Positions 35,076-46,970 of a stretch of DNA of 64,000 nucleotides are shown here, one piece after another. The stretch comes from Aegilops tauschii subsp. strangulata. Taxonomy: Eukaryota > Streptophyta > Magnoliopsida > Poales > Poaceae. Under the pieces are notes generated by a model that saw only the letters and a list, made by a program, of their open reading frames with translations, was not told where the DNA came from and did not search any database. A program made the position numbers and the translations under genes. Position 1 is the first letter of the stretch. Each line of letters opens with the position of its first letter. The stretch covers positions 194,154,788 to 194,218,787 of the forward strand of contig NC_053036.3 of the NCBI RefSeq assembly GCF_002575655.3, in the 5' to 3' direction.

Positions 35076-35276
35076 CCAGCCACCTGTGTGCAAAGCACAT
35101 CGGTAGAACCAGTCTCATGAACGGAATCATGTAATGTCAGTCCGGGCCGCTTCATCCAACAATACCGCCGAATCAAAGTAAGACGTTGGTGGTAAGCAGT
35201 ATGACTATTACCGCCCACAACTCTTTGTGTTCAACTCGTGCATATCATCTACGCATAGACCTGGCTCAGATGCCAC
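35076..35276 (-). other. Primer binding site and leader start of element G
   Basis: 35076..35080 is the D TSD copy. On the minus strand, TGGCATCTGAGCCAGG (about 35273 to 35258), two bases from the G LTR, resembles the tRNA-iMet complement with a few changes. The rest is leader sequence without a gene. Confidence 0.7.
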
Positions 35277-35750
35277 TATTGGGGAAAGTAGCATGCAATT
35301 TCAAAAAAATCCTACGATCACGCAAGATCTATCTAGGAGATGCATAGCAACGAGAGGGGAGAGTGTGTCCACGTTCCCTCGTAGACCGAAAGCGGATGCG
35401 TTAGATTAACTCGGTTGATGTAGTCGAACGCCTTCATGATCCAACTGATCCAAGTACCGAACATACGGCACCTCCATGTTCAGCACACGTTCAGCTCGAT
35501 GACGTCCCTCGAACTCTTGATCCAGTAGAGGGTCGAGGGAGAGTTCCGTCAGCACGACGGCGTGGCGACGGTGTTGGTGATGTGATCCGCGCAGGGCTTC
35601 GCCTAAGCACTATGACGCTATGACCAGAGGAGTTAAACTATGGAGGGGGCACCGCACACGGCTACGAGAAATCTTGGTGTGCCTTTGGGGTGCCCCCCGC
35701 CCCCGTATATAAAGGAGGGGGGAGGAGGCCGGCGGCCAGGAGGGGTACGC
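35277..35750 (-). repeat. 5' LTR of element G, part next to the PBS
   Basis: Matches 11134..11607 of the left LTR. The terminal TGTTGGGG reads TATTGGGG here. It is interrupted at 35750 by element C and continues at 51493. The two pieces sum to 1,736 bp. Confidence 0.88.
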
Positions 35751-36304
35751 TGATACGTCTCCAACGTATCTATAATTTTTTATTGTTCCATGTTGTTTTA
35801 TTATCAATCTTGGATGTTTTGTAATCATTTTATAGTCATTTTATATCATTTTTTGGTACTAACATATTGACATAGTGCCAAGTGCCAGTTGTTGTTCTCT
35901 GCATGTTTCTTACATCGCAGGAAATCAATACCAAACGGAGTCCAAACGCAACGAAAATTTACGGAGATTTTTTTGGACCAGAAGGAACATAATGGGCCCT
36001 GGCTGCGCCTGGGGGTGCTCCGAGGAGAGCACAACCCACCAGGACGCGCTAGGAGGCCCAGGCGTGCCCCTGTGGGTTGTGCCCACCTCGGGTGCCCCCT
36101 CGGACTGCCTCTTTGCTCTATAAATACCCCAATATTCCCAAAACCCTAGGGGAGTCGATGAAATATTGATCCAGCCGCCGCAGAGTCCAGAACCACTAGA
36201 TCCAATCAAGACACCATCTCAGATGGGGTTCACCACCTCCATTGGTGCCTCTCCGATGATGCGTGAGTAGTTCTTTGTAGACCTTCGGGTCCGTAGTTAG
36301 TAGC
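35751..36304 (+). repeat. LTR1 of element C, left piece
   Basis: Matches 49899..50451. TATAAATA at 36119..36126 is the promoter candidate. Element E begins at 36305. The right piece resumes at 42240, leaving out the equivalent of about 50452..51157. Confidence 0.85.
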
Positions 36305-39300
36305 TGTAACACCCCAAAAATTTAACCATATTTTGTTTATTAAAATTTTGCCAGGAAATTAAATTTTTATTTTCTGGATTTATCTTTGATTTCAGAACCT
36401 CTCTTTTCTTTGATATTGTGAAGTTTTTACCCCAAGTGAAAACCTTCCAAAAATATTATTGGACTTGTATACCCTCTCAAGAAAACATTTCTTTTATCAG
36501 TGGGTTTATTTGCATAATTGTTTTTCCTGAGCTTTATTTTTCTAAAAATGATTTTTCATAAGTTATGGAGCCTCTTTTGCACTGTAACCCTTTCAAATAC
36601 TTCTTTAAAATTTCAACCAAAATTTGGGGATGTCATGTGATGTTTCCACATCACTTTTATGCAAAAATATCTTTTGGTCATTGGAGATTTTGAGCTCTAC
36701 ACCAAATTTTCAGATCTGGTCCAGTTGGTAATTTTGCACTACAACCTATTTAAATATTTCTTTAAAAATTCTTCCAAGTGTTTGGAGATGTCAGTAGATG
36801 CATATAATTCAACTTTATGCAAAAACCCATGAGTGTTCTTTGAAAAATTTGAGCAAATCATCCTCTTTTGCTCTCTGGTCCAGTTTGGCATTTTCTACTG
36901 CAACTCTATTTTTGTTTGCTCTGTTGCCCATGATTCTTTTTCCTGCTTATAGTCCACCCTGCAAAACCCTTAAGTCCAGGAGAGTGGACCCATTGGAGTA
37001 ATTTTGGTCCATGCAAAGATAGCCTTTAGTTTCTGTCCAGATTTGGTTTTCTCAAAAAGTTGCAGTAACAAGTTTTTGTTTTTAACAAACTAACCTTGCC
37101 ACCCTCTTTATCATCCAAAGAGACTAGGACCTGGAGTTTTTGGCCACCCCAAGAATTGCCTAGATGCCCATAGCATTCTGTCGAACACCTTGAGTGCATG
37201 AACAGATTTGGCATAGCTTCATATTTGCATTGTGATCTTAATCCCCTGACCAAACCAACATGTCCACTAAGTCCCTAGATTACTCTAACCTAGACCTGTT
37301 AAACCCCAGCTCCACCCAAGCCTCCTGGCATGCCTTGGCATTTTGCCGAACGCCTGGCGTGCGTGCTCTGGGCGCGCCCAGAGCGCACGTTTTGCACGCG
37401 CGCACCCGAGCCACCGCGTCCCGCCCCTGGCCTTTGCTCGCCTGCAGAGCCACGCCCGTCCTCGTCCACACATCAGAGCGCTCCAAGCTTCCCCCTGGCG
37501 CCCTACAGTGCCGCCGTCAGAGCCCCTTGGCGGCACGCCGGCGTCTGCGGTAGGCCCCTGCCATGGACGGTGCCGCCCGAGCCACAGCCGCTCGCCAGCT
37601 CGCCTCTGGAGCAGTCCAAGCTTATCCGCGAGCTCGTCCACTAGCGCCCGTCGCCACCACGTCGTCCTGTCGGCTACAGAACGTCGGTTCGCCGATCCTA
37701 TCCCTGGCCGCCACGGAACCGACCTACTCGCGCTATAAATAGGACCCCCGAGCTCGCCTAGGCCCTCAGGCAACCTCAAGCCAACCCTCTGGAGCTCCCC
37801 TAGCCCGCAATCGACGGAGGAAGGCCGTCTTCCCCATCTCCGGCAGGTTCGGCGCCACCACACTCCGGTGAAATCCGGCCAAGACCGAGGCCCTAACCCC
37901 CTCCCGTGCTCCCATCCTCCTCCCCTCGACCGTGCGGAGCTACCCAGCACCTCAGCCTCGATCGGGAGCCACCGTAGCTCGAAGCCCAAATCCACCAGAA
38001 CCACCGTCCGCCGCGGAGCTCGCCGCCGGCGACCCCCTCCACCCCCGCCAGCCTAGCAACCACCGGGAGGACCGCCCTGGACTGGCGGGTCCATCCCCGC
38101 CATCAGAACCCCGCGAGGAGCCTCCGTTCGCCGACGGCAATCGCCGGAGCTCCGCCTCCGTTCGGCCAGAAGAGAGGAAGGCGGGGACGACTGGTCAAAC
38201 CTGACCAGTGGACCCAAGGGGCCCACTGTCAGTGACCCACGGGTCGGCCCGCGTGGGTTAAGTGGAGGCGTAAAGCCCGAAGTACGTGTCCTCCTCTCGA
38301 AAGCCTATTTCGTCCGAAACGTTTTCTTTTCTGTTTTATTTTAAAAACAGATTTTGACCAAAACTTTGACTGGCTATAACTTTTTAAATATAAGTCCAAT
38401 TGACTTGATTCTTTTTCTGTTGTTTCTCAAATTATGTCTAGTTTATTTTCATATTTATTTGAAAATTTTCCAAACAACTTTTTTGTACTATTTTGAAATT
38501 ATGTGTTAATTTGAATTTTCTCAAAATAGGATTTTTGAAGAAGGAAGCAACTTTCAAAAAAAATGCACCCCACTTGCATACTCTTGAAGGCAAGCATTCT
38601 GAACCCTGGCATAATATTCTGTGTGTTGTTTGATACGGTTACAACACCACCTTAACAAAAAGTATTCATTATTTTATGTGATGATATGATCATACTCATG
38701 AGTGCATAATGAATGTTCCTTGCTGTTAGAATTTGATATGCTTGTGATAGTAATCACCCTTGTATGACTTTCATGCCTACCGGAAGGAATCCGGGAAAGT
38801 CTCTGTCTTGGGTAGACACGAGCTTGTCTCCAGTCTTCGCCGAGACGGTTGTGTCTGGTACGGCATAGTGAGGTATGATGAGTGGTGATTTTGTCTGTTG
38901 GTTGAAACATATTTGTTATGTAACCATGCAGGGAATACTTAAACCTCCTGAGTCGACCGTAGATCGAGTCTTGTTCCAGTAACCCCCATACTTGTTTCGT
39001 ACTACCACTTGTCCCTGCCACAGGTAGGGTACGGTTCAGTAAGTTGTCAACCCCTTCCTAGCACACACCGTACAGAGAGGCCATGGTGGAAGATACCGAA
39101 GGCCCCCGGTAGGCATGCCACCTGGTCCGGGGGCATGGGTGTTTTCGGTTGGAGCCGAAGGGGTAGCTCCCCTAGTTTGCGCGCGGTATAAATTTTGTGA
39201 TCCCATGCTAATCGAGGTTGTAGCCTCCCCACTTAGAGTTTCGCTTAACGGGTGTCGTGGGTAATTCCAGACACCGGTAAGTTAGGCTGGTGTGTGCGGT

Positions 39301-40330
39301 TAGGTGTGTTTTCAATTAAAAGACCGTAGACGGAATTAGTCCCGATGGACTAAAGAAATCCGTTACTCATGGGTAAAGAGTACACCCTCTGCAGAGATTA
39401 TATCTATTCGAATAGCCGTGTCCATGGTTAAGGACTACAGTCTGGGATGGGACAACTGTCGGTCTTAGTGTCGGTCTTCAGAGGAGAAACTGCTAAACCA
39501 GAACATTGATTATGACCTGTGACACATGAGGATTATGATTATTATTATTATTGTGGACTAACCATTTACATTATTTGAATTATTGAGTATCCCTGGGACG
39601 GTTCTACCTCCTGGATACTCACTGCGATTATTCTCTTATAAGCCCTTTATGTGGTGTCGCTCAGACGCCCGACTGTGGCACGCTTGTTATTTTAAATTAT
39701 TTATAAGCCCTTTATGTGGTGTCGCTCAGACGCCCGACTGAGGCATGCTTTATATTATTATCCTTTCGAGGCGTCGCTTCAGAGACCCGATCGGTGCATT
39801 CTATTTCTGCTCCCTTATTGCATATTCATATGAGCAACCTACTTGCGTGCATCATGGATTTTTATTTCGTGGCTGACGTTGTGATCATAGAATATTTCAG
39901 AGCATGATCATCATTTGTTATATTATACATGTGTTCATAATGTTTGCGAGTACATTCAAAGTACTCACTGGCTTGTCCCTGGCTATTGTCTTGGCCAGAT
40001 TCCTTGCGTGGAGAGGAGCGTTGCGACAACAGCCCCGGAACCTACACAATGATGATAACAGCCTCGCGAAGATAGGAGTTATCCTGGTCAGCTGTTCCTG
40101 TGGGAAATGGAGTCCCATGGCCACTGATGAACCACAAACTGCTTCCGCCATCAACCACTAGAAACCATTTGTTGTACTCATAGGCCAGAATGGTCTTGTA
40201 CCACATATTCTGTATTTTGCTTGGAATTTCTGTATCAAGTTGGTGCCTCATCAGCTAACAGTAATCCTGGGGCTGGTGAGCACAAGGACCATTTTTGGGA
40301 AATTGATACCCCGAAAATCCGGTCCTGACA
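36305..40330 (+). repeat. 5' LTR of element E (4,026 bp)
   Basis: TGT...ACA ends. TATAAATA at 37734..37741 in a GC-rich context is the likely promoter, giving a U3 of about 1.4 kb and a long transcribed remainder. A 65-bp tandem duplication starts at 39636 and 39701 (TTATAAGCCC...). ORFs in the GC-rich 37285..38200 stretch occur on both strands and look compositional. Confidence 0.8.
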
Positions 40331-40334
40331 ACCT

Positions 40335-40347
40335 TGGTATCAGAGCC
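40335..40347 (+). other. Primer binding site of element E
   Basis: TGGTATCAGAGCC, four bases after the LTR end, is complementary to the 3' end of initiator tRNA-Met. Confidence 0.85.
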
Positions 40348-40588
40348 AGGCTGACCATTGGCTAATCCTATCTTAGCCAGGTCAATAAACCTAGGTTAAC
40401 CAACCCACCAGACCTTAACCTCAACCCCAGCCAAGCTTCTCGTGTAAGATAGCCACATAGTGACCCGACACCTTTTGGCAGTCGGTGCCCAACCTATCAG
40501 CCTAGCCTATCGATCACGCGCCAGTGACCGGCACCTAAAGTTTCTCATTCGCAAGCGTGCGAAGGAAGACTCCGTCCCCCTTTTTTAT

Positions 40589-40596
40589 TATAAAAA
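40589..40596 (+). promoter_or_regulatory. TATA box upstream of E ORF1
   Basis: TATAAAAA, 55 bp upstream of ATG 40651 and about 260 bp inside the element, beyond the LTR and PBS. A transcript from here could not prime replication, so it would be a dedicated mRNA for the ORF. Confidence 0.4.
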
Positions 40597-40650
40597 GGCA
40601 CGCTAGCCTCAACCCAGCACAGCACAGCCTCTACCCCAAACCAAGCTATA

Positions 40651-41445
40651 ATGCCTGGACCCATTGTTCACAATGAGACCACAGCAACCAACCTTGGAGG
40701 TTTTGTGACCGTGCTAGCAAACCTCCCCCGCCGTGCCTTTGCATTAGAAGAGCCCCCAGAATATGTTGTGTACCAAGGGCCCATGAGCGGTGAGAGCCGT
40801 CAATTCTGGGCCACTGTTCACGTCTACGGTAGGGGTCTATCGCCAGAACGCCCCTACAGGTTCACCGGAAGGACAACTTCCTTTGAGCCACAAGCCATCC
40901 AACTAGCTGCTCGAGAGGCTATAGTTCAACTCCGGCACTTGTCGCCCAGAGTTAACTGTCGCTCGTTCTACTACTACCCCAGCCGTGACGGGTATGGTAG
41001 GCCACCCCAGGTTGCCAACGGAAATCACGAGACAGATCTTGCATTGTTGCATCTGGTGCGCTATGTAAGTGCACTAGAGGAACTGTTCGATCAAATCACC
41101 CTTGATCTGATCGCAGCTCGTGGAGAACTGATTCGCCGAGCCCCAGCAAGAAGAGAAGATTAGCCCGACGCCGACAACCCAGTCATGCTATTCGGACAAC
41201 CGATCGAGTCCTGGAGGACTGCCCCAGCCATCGACCAAAATGCTTTGGTGTCCCCAGAAGTGCTTCGTCGCCTTTTGGGAACACGCTCCAACGGGATTGT
41301 GGCCAACAACCCCCGCGAGGGTCATCATCGCTACCCCGACCCTGCAGTTCCTCAACCCCCTCCAGCTAACCCCGACGGTGAAACCCGTGGAGAAGCCTCG
41401 GCGTCCACAAGGCAAGCCCGCTTAGATATTAACGAGGTAGACTAA
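40651..41445 (+). CDS. E ORF1: dsRNA-binding-domain-like protein, one in-frame stop
   Basis: ATG 40651 opens 170 codons to TAG 41161-41163; the same frame continues to 41445. Residues 35-97 fit the double-stranded RNA-binding fold pattern: PPEYVVYQGP, then FWATVHVYG, PYRFTGR, and A-x-x-x-A-A-R-E-A-I-V-Q-L as the final helix. After it comes SFYYYPSRDG and a predicted helical region (LVRYVSALEELFDQITLDLI). The part after the TAG is proline-rich and polar. It is paralogous to ORF2, 750 bp downstream. If the domain is real it would bind structured RNA, perhaps the element's own transcript; this is inference from the pattern alone. The lysines expected near the last helix of a strong dsRNA binder are largely absent. 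Confidence 0.55.
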
Positions 41446-41729
41446 GTCACTCGAGTAGTACCGAGCCTGAGTTTTTCTATGCCTCATAATTCTGTGACCT
41501 TGTATCAACATAATTAAATGTTGTCTGCTTGTGCGCCCCTATTTTAAATAGTAGCCATGCATAAGTATGTTGATGTACGATTGCTTTTTTTATTCCGGGC
41601 GTAGCTACCAAAAACCACCCCCGACGATACCCACAGCAATGCGTCACATTTATGAGATATGTGTATCTGTGGCATTGACCCTGACCCCAAGAGCAGAACC
41701 GACAAACTAGTTACCCTTCACCACGATAA

Positions 41730-42257
41730 ATGACCCCGCCCAGATGCTATATAAAAGGCCACCTCGTGACCTTGCCAAGTATCTCTCACCTTGTGCATAA
41801 CTCTCACAGCCATTCCTTTGCCATACCGAGCCCCAGTATTTATCTGAGAACTCCAGATGCCACCCCAGGTAGTTTTGTCAAAATATTGTGGGACTTTACC
41901 TGCAGTACCATGAGTGCCATCCATCCACCCCAGTACGAGTTGCTCAAATCGAGGATCACCCCATCCACCTCGAAATATTGGGCTGTAGTGCACATCCCTC
42001 CCGCAAACCCAAACCAAGACCCAACGGAAGTCTCCTTCGTGGGGAAATCTATGCCGACTCCGCATATGGCCATAGAAGCTGCTGCGTACGAAGCGCTTGC
42101 TCGCCTTCGATTCGCGGTGCCCTATGCCAGCGAACGAGGGTATTATTACTTCCCGAGTCATGCAGCACCCGAAGAAGTAGCATCTTTCCCCAGTGGACGA
42201 ATTGAGAGAGACCCAGTGCTGGCCAACCTTGCACAGTATTATTTTCAGATCTATTAA
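41730..42257 (+). CDS. E ORF2: paralogue of ORF1, cut by the deletion junction
   Basis: The open frame starts at ATG 41730, but this overlaps the TATA box, so ATG 41910 (MSAIHPPQYELL) is the better start. From there PPQYE, KYWAVVHIP, VSFVGKS, AIEAAAYEALARLRF and YYYFPS follow in the same order as in ORF1 (PPEYV, QFWATVHVY, YRFTGR, AIQLAAREAIVQLRH, YYYPS). At 42240 the sequence passes into the LTR of element C, so the last few residues and the stop codon are not original. Function as for ORF1, inferred only. Confidence 0.5.
   Translation: MTPPRCYIKGHLVTLPSISHLVHNSHSHSFAIPSPSIYLRTPDATPGSFVKILWDFTCSTMSAIHPPQYELLKSRITPSTSKYWAVVHIPPANPNQDPTEVSFVGKSMPTPHMAIEAAAYEALARLRFAVPYASERGYYYFPSHAAPEEVASFPSGRIERDPVLANLAQYYFQIY
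41748..41756 (+). promoter_or_regulatory. TATA box upstream of E ORF2
   Basis: TATATAAAA, about 160 bp before the ATG at 41910. It parallels the box before ORF1, as if promoter and ORF were duplicated together. Confidence 0.4.
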
Positions 42258-42574
42258 ACTAAAATTACAAAAATACCTTGCTGCAATTTATTCTTATTTA
42301 TTTTATTTGGCGTTCGATCTATCAATCTACTACAATTTATCTCACGTCTGTTTGCCTATCTTGAGGCGCCGTACTCGAAAGGGATTGACAACCCCTTTTA
42401 CACGTCGGGTCACAAGGATTTGTTATCTGTGTGCAGGTGTTGTTTACGTTGTGTTGCTTGGTTCTCCTACTGGTTCGATAACCTTGGTCTCATCCGAGGG
42501 AAATACCTATCTCTGCTATGCTCCATCATCCCTTCCTCTTTGAGGAAATACCGACGTAGCTTCAAGCCGTATCA
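42240..42574 (+). repeat. LTR1 of element C, right piece
   Basis: Matches about 51158..51492 and ends GCCGTATCA, 11 nt before the PBS. Confidence 0.85.
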
Positions 42575-42585
42575 AAAGGAATTTC

Positions 42586-42603
42586 TGGCGCCGTTGCCGG
42601 GGA
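42586..42603 (+). other. Primer binding site of element C
   Basis: TGGCGCCGTTGCCGGGGA, tRNA-Asp type and identical to that of element D. Confidence 0.85.
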
Positions 42604-42790
42604 GGATCTTCAACATATACCAGGTTCCTAATCACAAATCTCATCTCCTCGCAATTTACATTATTTGCCATTTTCCTCTCGTTTTCCTCTCCCCACTTCA
42701 CAAAAATTTGTCGTTTTATTCGCCTCTCTTTTTCGTTCGTCGTTTTCTTGCCGGATCTGTTTTTTAGTGCAGTCTTGTTGTGTAGTCATC

Positions 42791-44806
42791 ATGACTCAAG
42801 AGAACACCAAGTTATGTGATTTCTCAAATACCAACAACAATGATTTTATCGGCACTCCGATTGCTCCTCCCGCCACTAATGCGGAGTCTTGTGATATTAA
42901 TACTGCTTTGTTGAATCTTGTTATGAAAGATCAATTTTTCGGTACTCCTAATGAGGATGCCGCGTCCCATCTTAATACCTTCGTGGAATTATGCGATATG
43001 CAAAAGAAAAAAGATGTGGACAATGATGTGGTGAAGATGAAATTATTTCCATTTTCTTTGCGTGATTCTGCAAAAATTTGGTTCTCTTCTTTGCCTCGCA
43101 ATAGTATTGATTCTTGGAACAAGTGCAAAGATGCTTTTATCACTAAGTATTTTCTGCCCGCAAAAATTATTTCCCTTAGAACCCAGATCATGAATTTCAA
43201 GCAACTTGAACATGAGCATGTTGCACAATCTTGGGAAAGGATGAAAATGATGCTAAGGAATTGCCCAACTCATGGGTTAAATCTTTGGATGATCATACAA
43301 AATTTTTATGTTTCTCGTAATCTTTTAGATTCTGCCGCAGGTGGTACTTTTATGGAAATTACTTTGGGTGAAGCCACCAAATTGCTTGATAATATTATGG
43401 AAAATTATTCGCAATGGCATACCGAAAGAGTAGTAAAAAAGCTAATTTGGTTGAAATTTCTTCTTTGAGTGAAAAAGTTGATACTCTTATGAAATTGGTT
43501 GCTAGTACAAGTGCTCCTATTGATTTTAATGATATTCCTTTGTCTACTTTGATTGAGAAAAATAGTGATGCCATTGATGTGAATTTTATTTCTCGAAGTA
43601 ATTTCAATAACAATGCTTATAGAGGTAATTTTAATCCTAGGGCTTTTCCTAGTAATTCCTCTAATAATTATGGTAATTCCTATGGAAATCAATCATATAA
43701 TAATAATAGGAACACCTCTGATCTTGAGAATAATATTAAAGAATTTACCAACATGCAAAAAAGTTTTCAACACTTCCATAGAAGAAAAGTTGAGTAAGAT
43801 TGATGATTTGTCTAGAAGTGTTGATAGAATTTCTCATGATGTGGAAAATCTCAGGATGAAAATCTTTGTGCCTAAGGTTGATGAATCAATTAAAACTCTT
43901 TATGTTTCTACGGATGAAAGTAAGAAAAGAACCGCTATGCTTAGAGCTAAAAGAGAATTTTTAGAAAAAGCATTTTCTAGTGATTTCTTTCGCAAAAGGG
44001 ATGAAGATCTTAAAATGATTGGTGTTTCTTCTATTGATTCCTTGTTTAGTAAAGTTAAAATGGATGAAAAAGGGACTGGATAAGAGTCAACTTTAGGTAG
44101 AAGGCGTCCCAATATTTCGGAGGGTGAAAATCTTGTTGAGAAAATTGATGAAATTGGGTTTGAAGAGGTCAAAACTTTAACTAGTGATGTGCCCACTCTT
44201 TTGGATTACAAAGACTTTAATTATGATAGTTGCTCTCTGATTGATTGTATTTCTTTGTTGCAATCCATGATGAGTTCACCCCATGCTTATGAACAAAATA
44301 AAGCTTTTACTAAACATATTGTTGATGCTGTGATGAAAGCTTTTGAAGAAAAATTGGAATTAGAAGTTTCTATTCCTAGAAAATTGCATGATGAGTGGGA
44401 ACCTACTATCAAAGTCAAGATTAAAAATTATGAGTGCTTTGCTTTGTGTGACTTGGGTGCTAGTGTTTCAACAATTCAGAAATCTTTATGTGATGTGCTT
44501 GGTCTTACCGATCTTGAAGAATGTTCTTTAAATTTGCACTTGGCGGATTCTACTATTAAAAAGCCTATGGGAAGAATTAATGATGTTCTTATTCTTGCAA
44601 ATAGGAATTATGTGCCCACAAATTTTATTGTTCTTGATATTGATTGCAATCCGTCTTGTCCAATTATTCTTGGTAGACCGTTTTTACGAACTATCGGTGC
44701 CGTGATTGATATGAAAGAAGGCAATATTATGTTCCAATTTCCCTTGAGGAAGGGTATGGAACACCTCCTAGAACAAGAATTAGGCCACCTTATGAATCAA
44801 TCATGA
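42791..44806 (+). pseudogene. Gag-protease of element C, broken
   Basis: ATG 42791 (MTQENTKLCDF) begins a Retrotrans_gag-type Gag (LFPFSLRDSAKIWFSSLP, FITKYFLPAKI). The frame slips at an A6 run near 43435-43440 and slips back at a second A6 run near 43757-43762. TAA near 44081 interrupts the restored frame, which then runs to 44806. The last part is a retropepsin: CDLGASVSTI with the catalytic aspartate, then IILGRPFL. A glycine/asparagine-rich stretch (NFNPRAFPSNSSNNYGNSYG) stands where a zinc knuckle might be, but none is present. No RT follows. Gag would package RNA, and the protease would mature it. Confidence 0.8.
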
Positions 44807-46970
44807 GGGCATCTTATGGATCTCGAAACAAAGATGACAAAACTTAGATCCTTGCTTTATGCCTAGCTAAGGGCGTAAAACTATAGCGCTTGTTGGGAGG
44901 CAACCCAATGAATAAAATTTATTTTTGCTTTTTGCTTTCTGTTCTTGAGTGTTTGCACAATTATGCTACTGTTATGATTGTGTTTTTTGTATTTTAATTA
45001 GTGTTTGTGCCAAGTAAAGCCTTTAGGATCTTCTTGGGTGATAGTTGTTTGATCTTGCTGAAAAATAGAAACTTTTGCGCTCAAGAAAACTATTCTCATT
45101 TTTTTATCAGAGTGTGCTAAAATGCCAATTCTTTTTGCAGTAGATTAATATACAAATTTTTCAGGTTGTCCTAATTTCAGAATTTTTGGAGTTCAAGAAG
45201 TTTTCGAAATAGTCAGATTGCTACAGACTGTTCTGTTTTGACAGATTCTATTTTCTTTGTGTTGTGTGCTTATTTTGATGGCTCTATGGTTTTATTTGAT
45301 GAGTTTTTGCCATAGAAAAGTTGGAACATATAATGCAAAAACAAAATATGAATTGGTTTGGTACATTACTTATAGTAGTGATTTGCTTTCTTTTACTAAC
45401 GGATCTCACGAAGGTTTGTTGAGTTTTGTGTGATTGAAGTTTTCAAGTTTTGGGTTATCTTACGTTGGATGAAGGAATAAGGAGTAAGAAGAGCCTAAGC
45501 CTTGGGATGCCCTGGCATCCCAAGCTATTATCCAAAAATGAGTAAACAACTAGGCTTGAGGATGCCCCCGAGTGGCATTCCCTCTTTCTTCTAACGACCA
45601 TCGGTATTTTACTCGAAGCTATATTTTTATTCGTCACATACTATGTGTTTTTCTTGGAGCATCTTGTATGATATGAGTCTTTGCTTGTTTTATTTTTTGT
45701 TTTAAGTCTTGATTCCTTGCTGGACACACCTATTTGAGAGAGCCAAAATTATGTCATGGCTTGTTAGAATTGCTCTCTATGCTTCACTTAAATTTTTATG
45801 AGCTATGGACTTGTTGTAGTGCTTCACTTATATCTTTTTGAGCACGGTGTGCTTTAGTAATTTTGAAGAAATGCTCTCTTGCTTCACTTAGATTTATTTG
45901 AGAGTTAGTAAAATTTTCAAGAAATTCTCTCTTGCTTCACTTAAATTAATTTGAGAGAAAGAAAGAAATACTATGCTCATGATCTTCACTTATATTTGTT
46001 TGAGCTTATCAAAAGAAACACATAAAAATTAGTCCCAAAGTGATAGATATCCAAGAATGATATAATAAAAACTTTCATGAAGATCATTGGACAAAATAAA
46101 CTTGATTCTTACTAATAGTTTTGAGATATGATGATGTGATATGTGAGTTATATTGATGAGTAATTATGCTTTAATTGGTGTTAAGGTTTGTGATTCCCTA
46201 TGCAAGCACGAAAGTCAATAATTATGCAATGAAATTATATCCTACTTGTGGTGCATTATTCTGTGTTAATTCTGCTTAATGCTTGCTTATGAGATTATTC
46301 GTTTCTTGGTTGGTCACTTCTCAATCTTTTTGCTAGCCTTCATTTTGCACTAAGTATGATCTCTACTTGTGCATCCAAAAACCTTTAAACCAGTTTTGCC
46401 ACATGAGTCCACTATATCTACCTATATGCGGTATTCTTTTGCCGTTCTAAGCAAATTTGTATGTGCCATCTCTAATTTTCAAAATAAACTTCTCTTTTGT
46501 GTGTTTGTTTCGTTCGCGGAGCGGTGAGGGGTGGCTAATATTTTCCATGCTAGATGTGTTATTCTCACGATGAGTGTTTATTCACTTGTCATTGCATGAG
46601 AGTAATGCAAAGGTATTAGGGATGCCCAGTCCCGAAATGAAAAGTGAATTTACTTTATGTTGTCAAATAATAAATCCCTTGAAAAGTGTTGGTATGGGGG
46701 AAACCGTGGATACGGCTAGCCATGGGAAGTAAAAGTATGGTTGAAAAAGGAATAAACTTTATTTTCTGTTTGGGAACCGCCTATGATATATCTAGCATGG
46801 AAAGTGTTGGGAACGAAAAGTCATTTTCGTTGGTGGGAAGGATACACCTCCCAAAATGTTTTTACCTCTAAGTTTTTCGCTTTGAGCTCTGGCACCTCTA
46901 CAAATCCCTACTTCCCTCTGTGAAGGGCCTTTCTTTTACTTTATGCAATTTTTATTTTTGAATTTGAGTC
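44807..46970 (+). other. 3' noncoding region of element C, proximal part
   Basis: No gene seen. It is homologous to the 3' regions of A and B. It holds the post-ORF hairpin (44893..44908), and a longer hairpin with TTGGGATGCC (45502..45511) and GGCATCCCAA (45514..45523) around a degenerate PPT-like motif (45497..45510). Repeated CTTCACTT blocks occur around 45780..46000. Solo LTR F interrupts it at 46970. Confidence 0.75.
44893..44908 (+). other. Conserved post-ORF hairpin (element C)
   Basis: TTGGG-AGGCAA-CCCAA, 87 nt after the stop codon. Stem and loop are identical to the hairpins in A and B. Confidence 0.6.

Larger units (their letters stand above)
36305..42239 (+). mobile_element. Element E: truncated LTR retrotransposon with a 4.0-kb LTR
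   Basis: The left end is TGTAACACCCC, the LTR ends ...GGTCCTGACA at 40330, and a tRNA-iMet-type PBS follows. Two related small ORFs fill the remaining interior. The element stops at 42239, where LTR1 of C resumes, so the rest of E, its second LTR and about 705 bp of the C LTR were lost in one deletion with only about 2 bp of junction homology. No gag or pol is visible. Lineage not determined; a long LTR with an iMet primer site would fit a Gypsy element. Confidence 0.78.

Noticed and set aside
37285..38204. Overlapping ORFs up to 239 codons in the E LTR
   Set aside because: GC-rich LTR sequence open on both strands; no conserved motif, and the position spans the LTR promoter.
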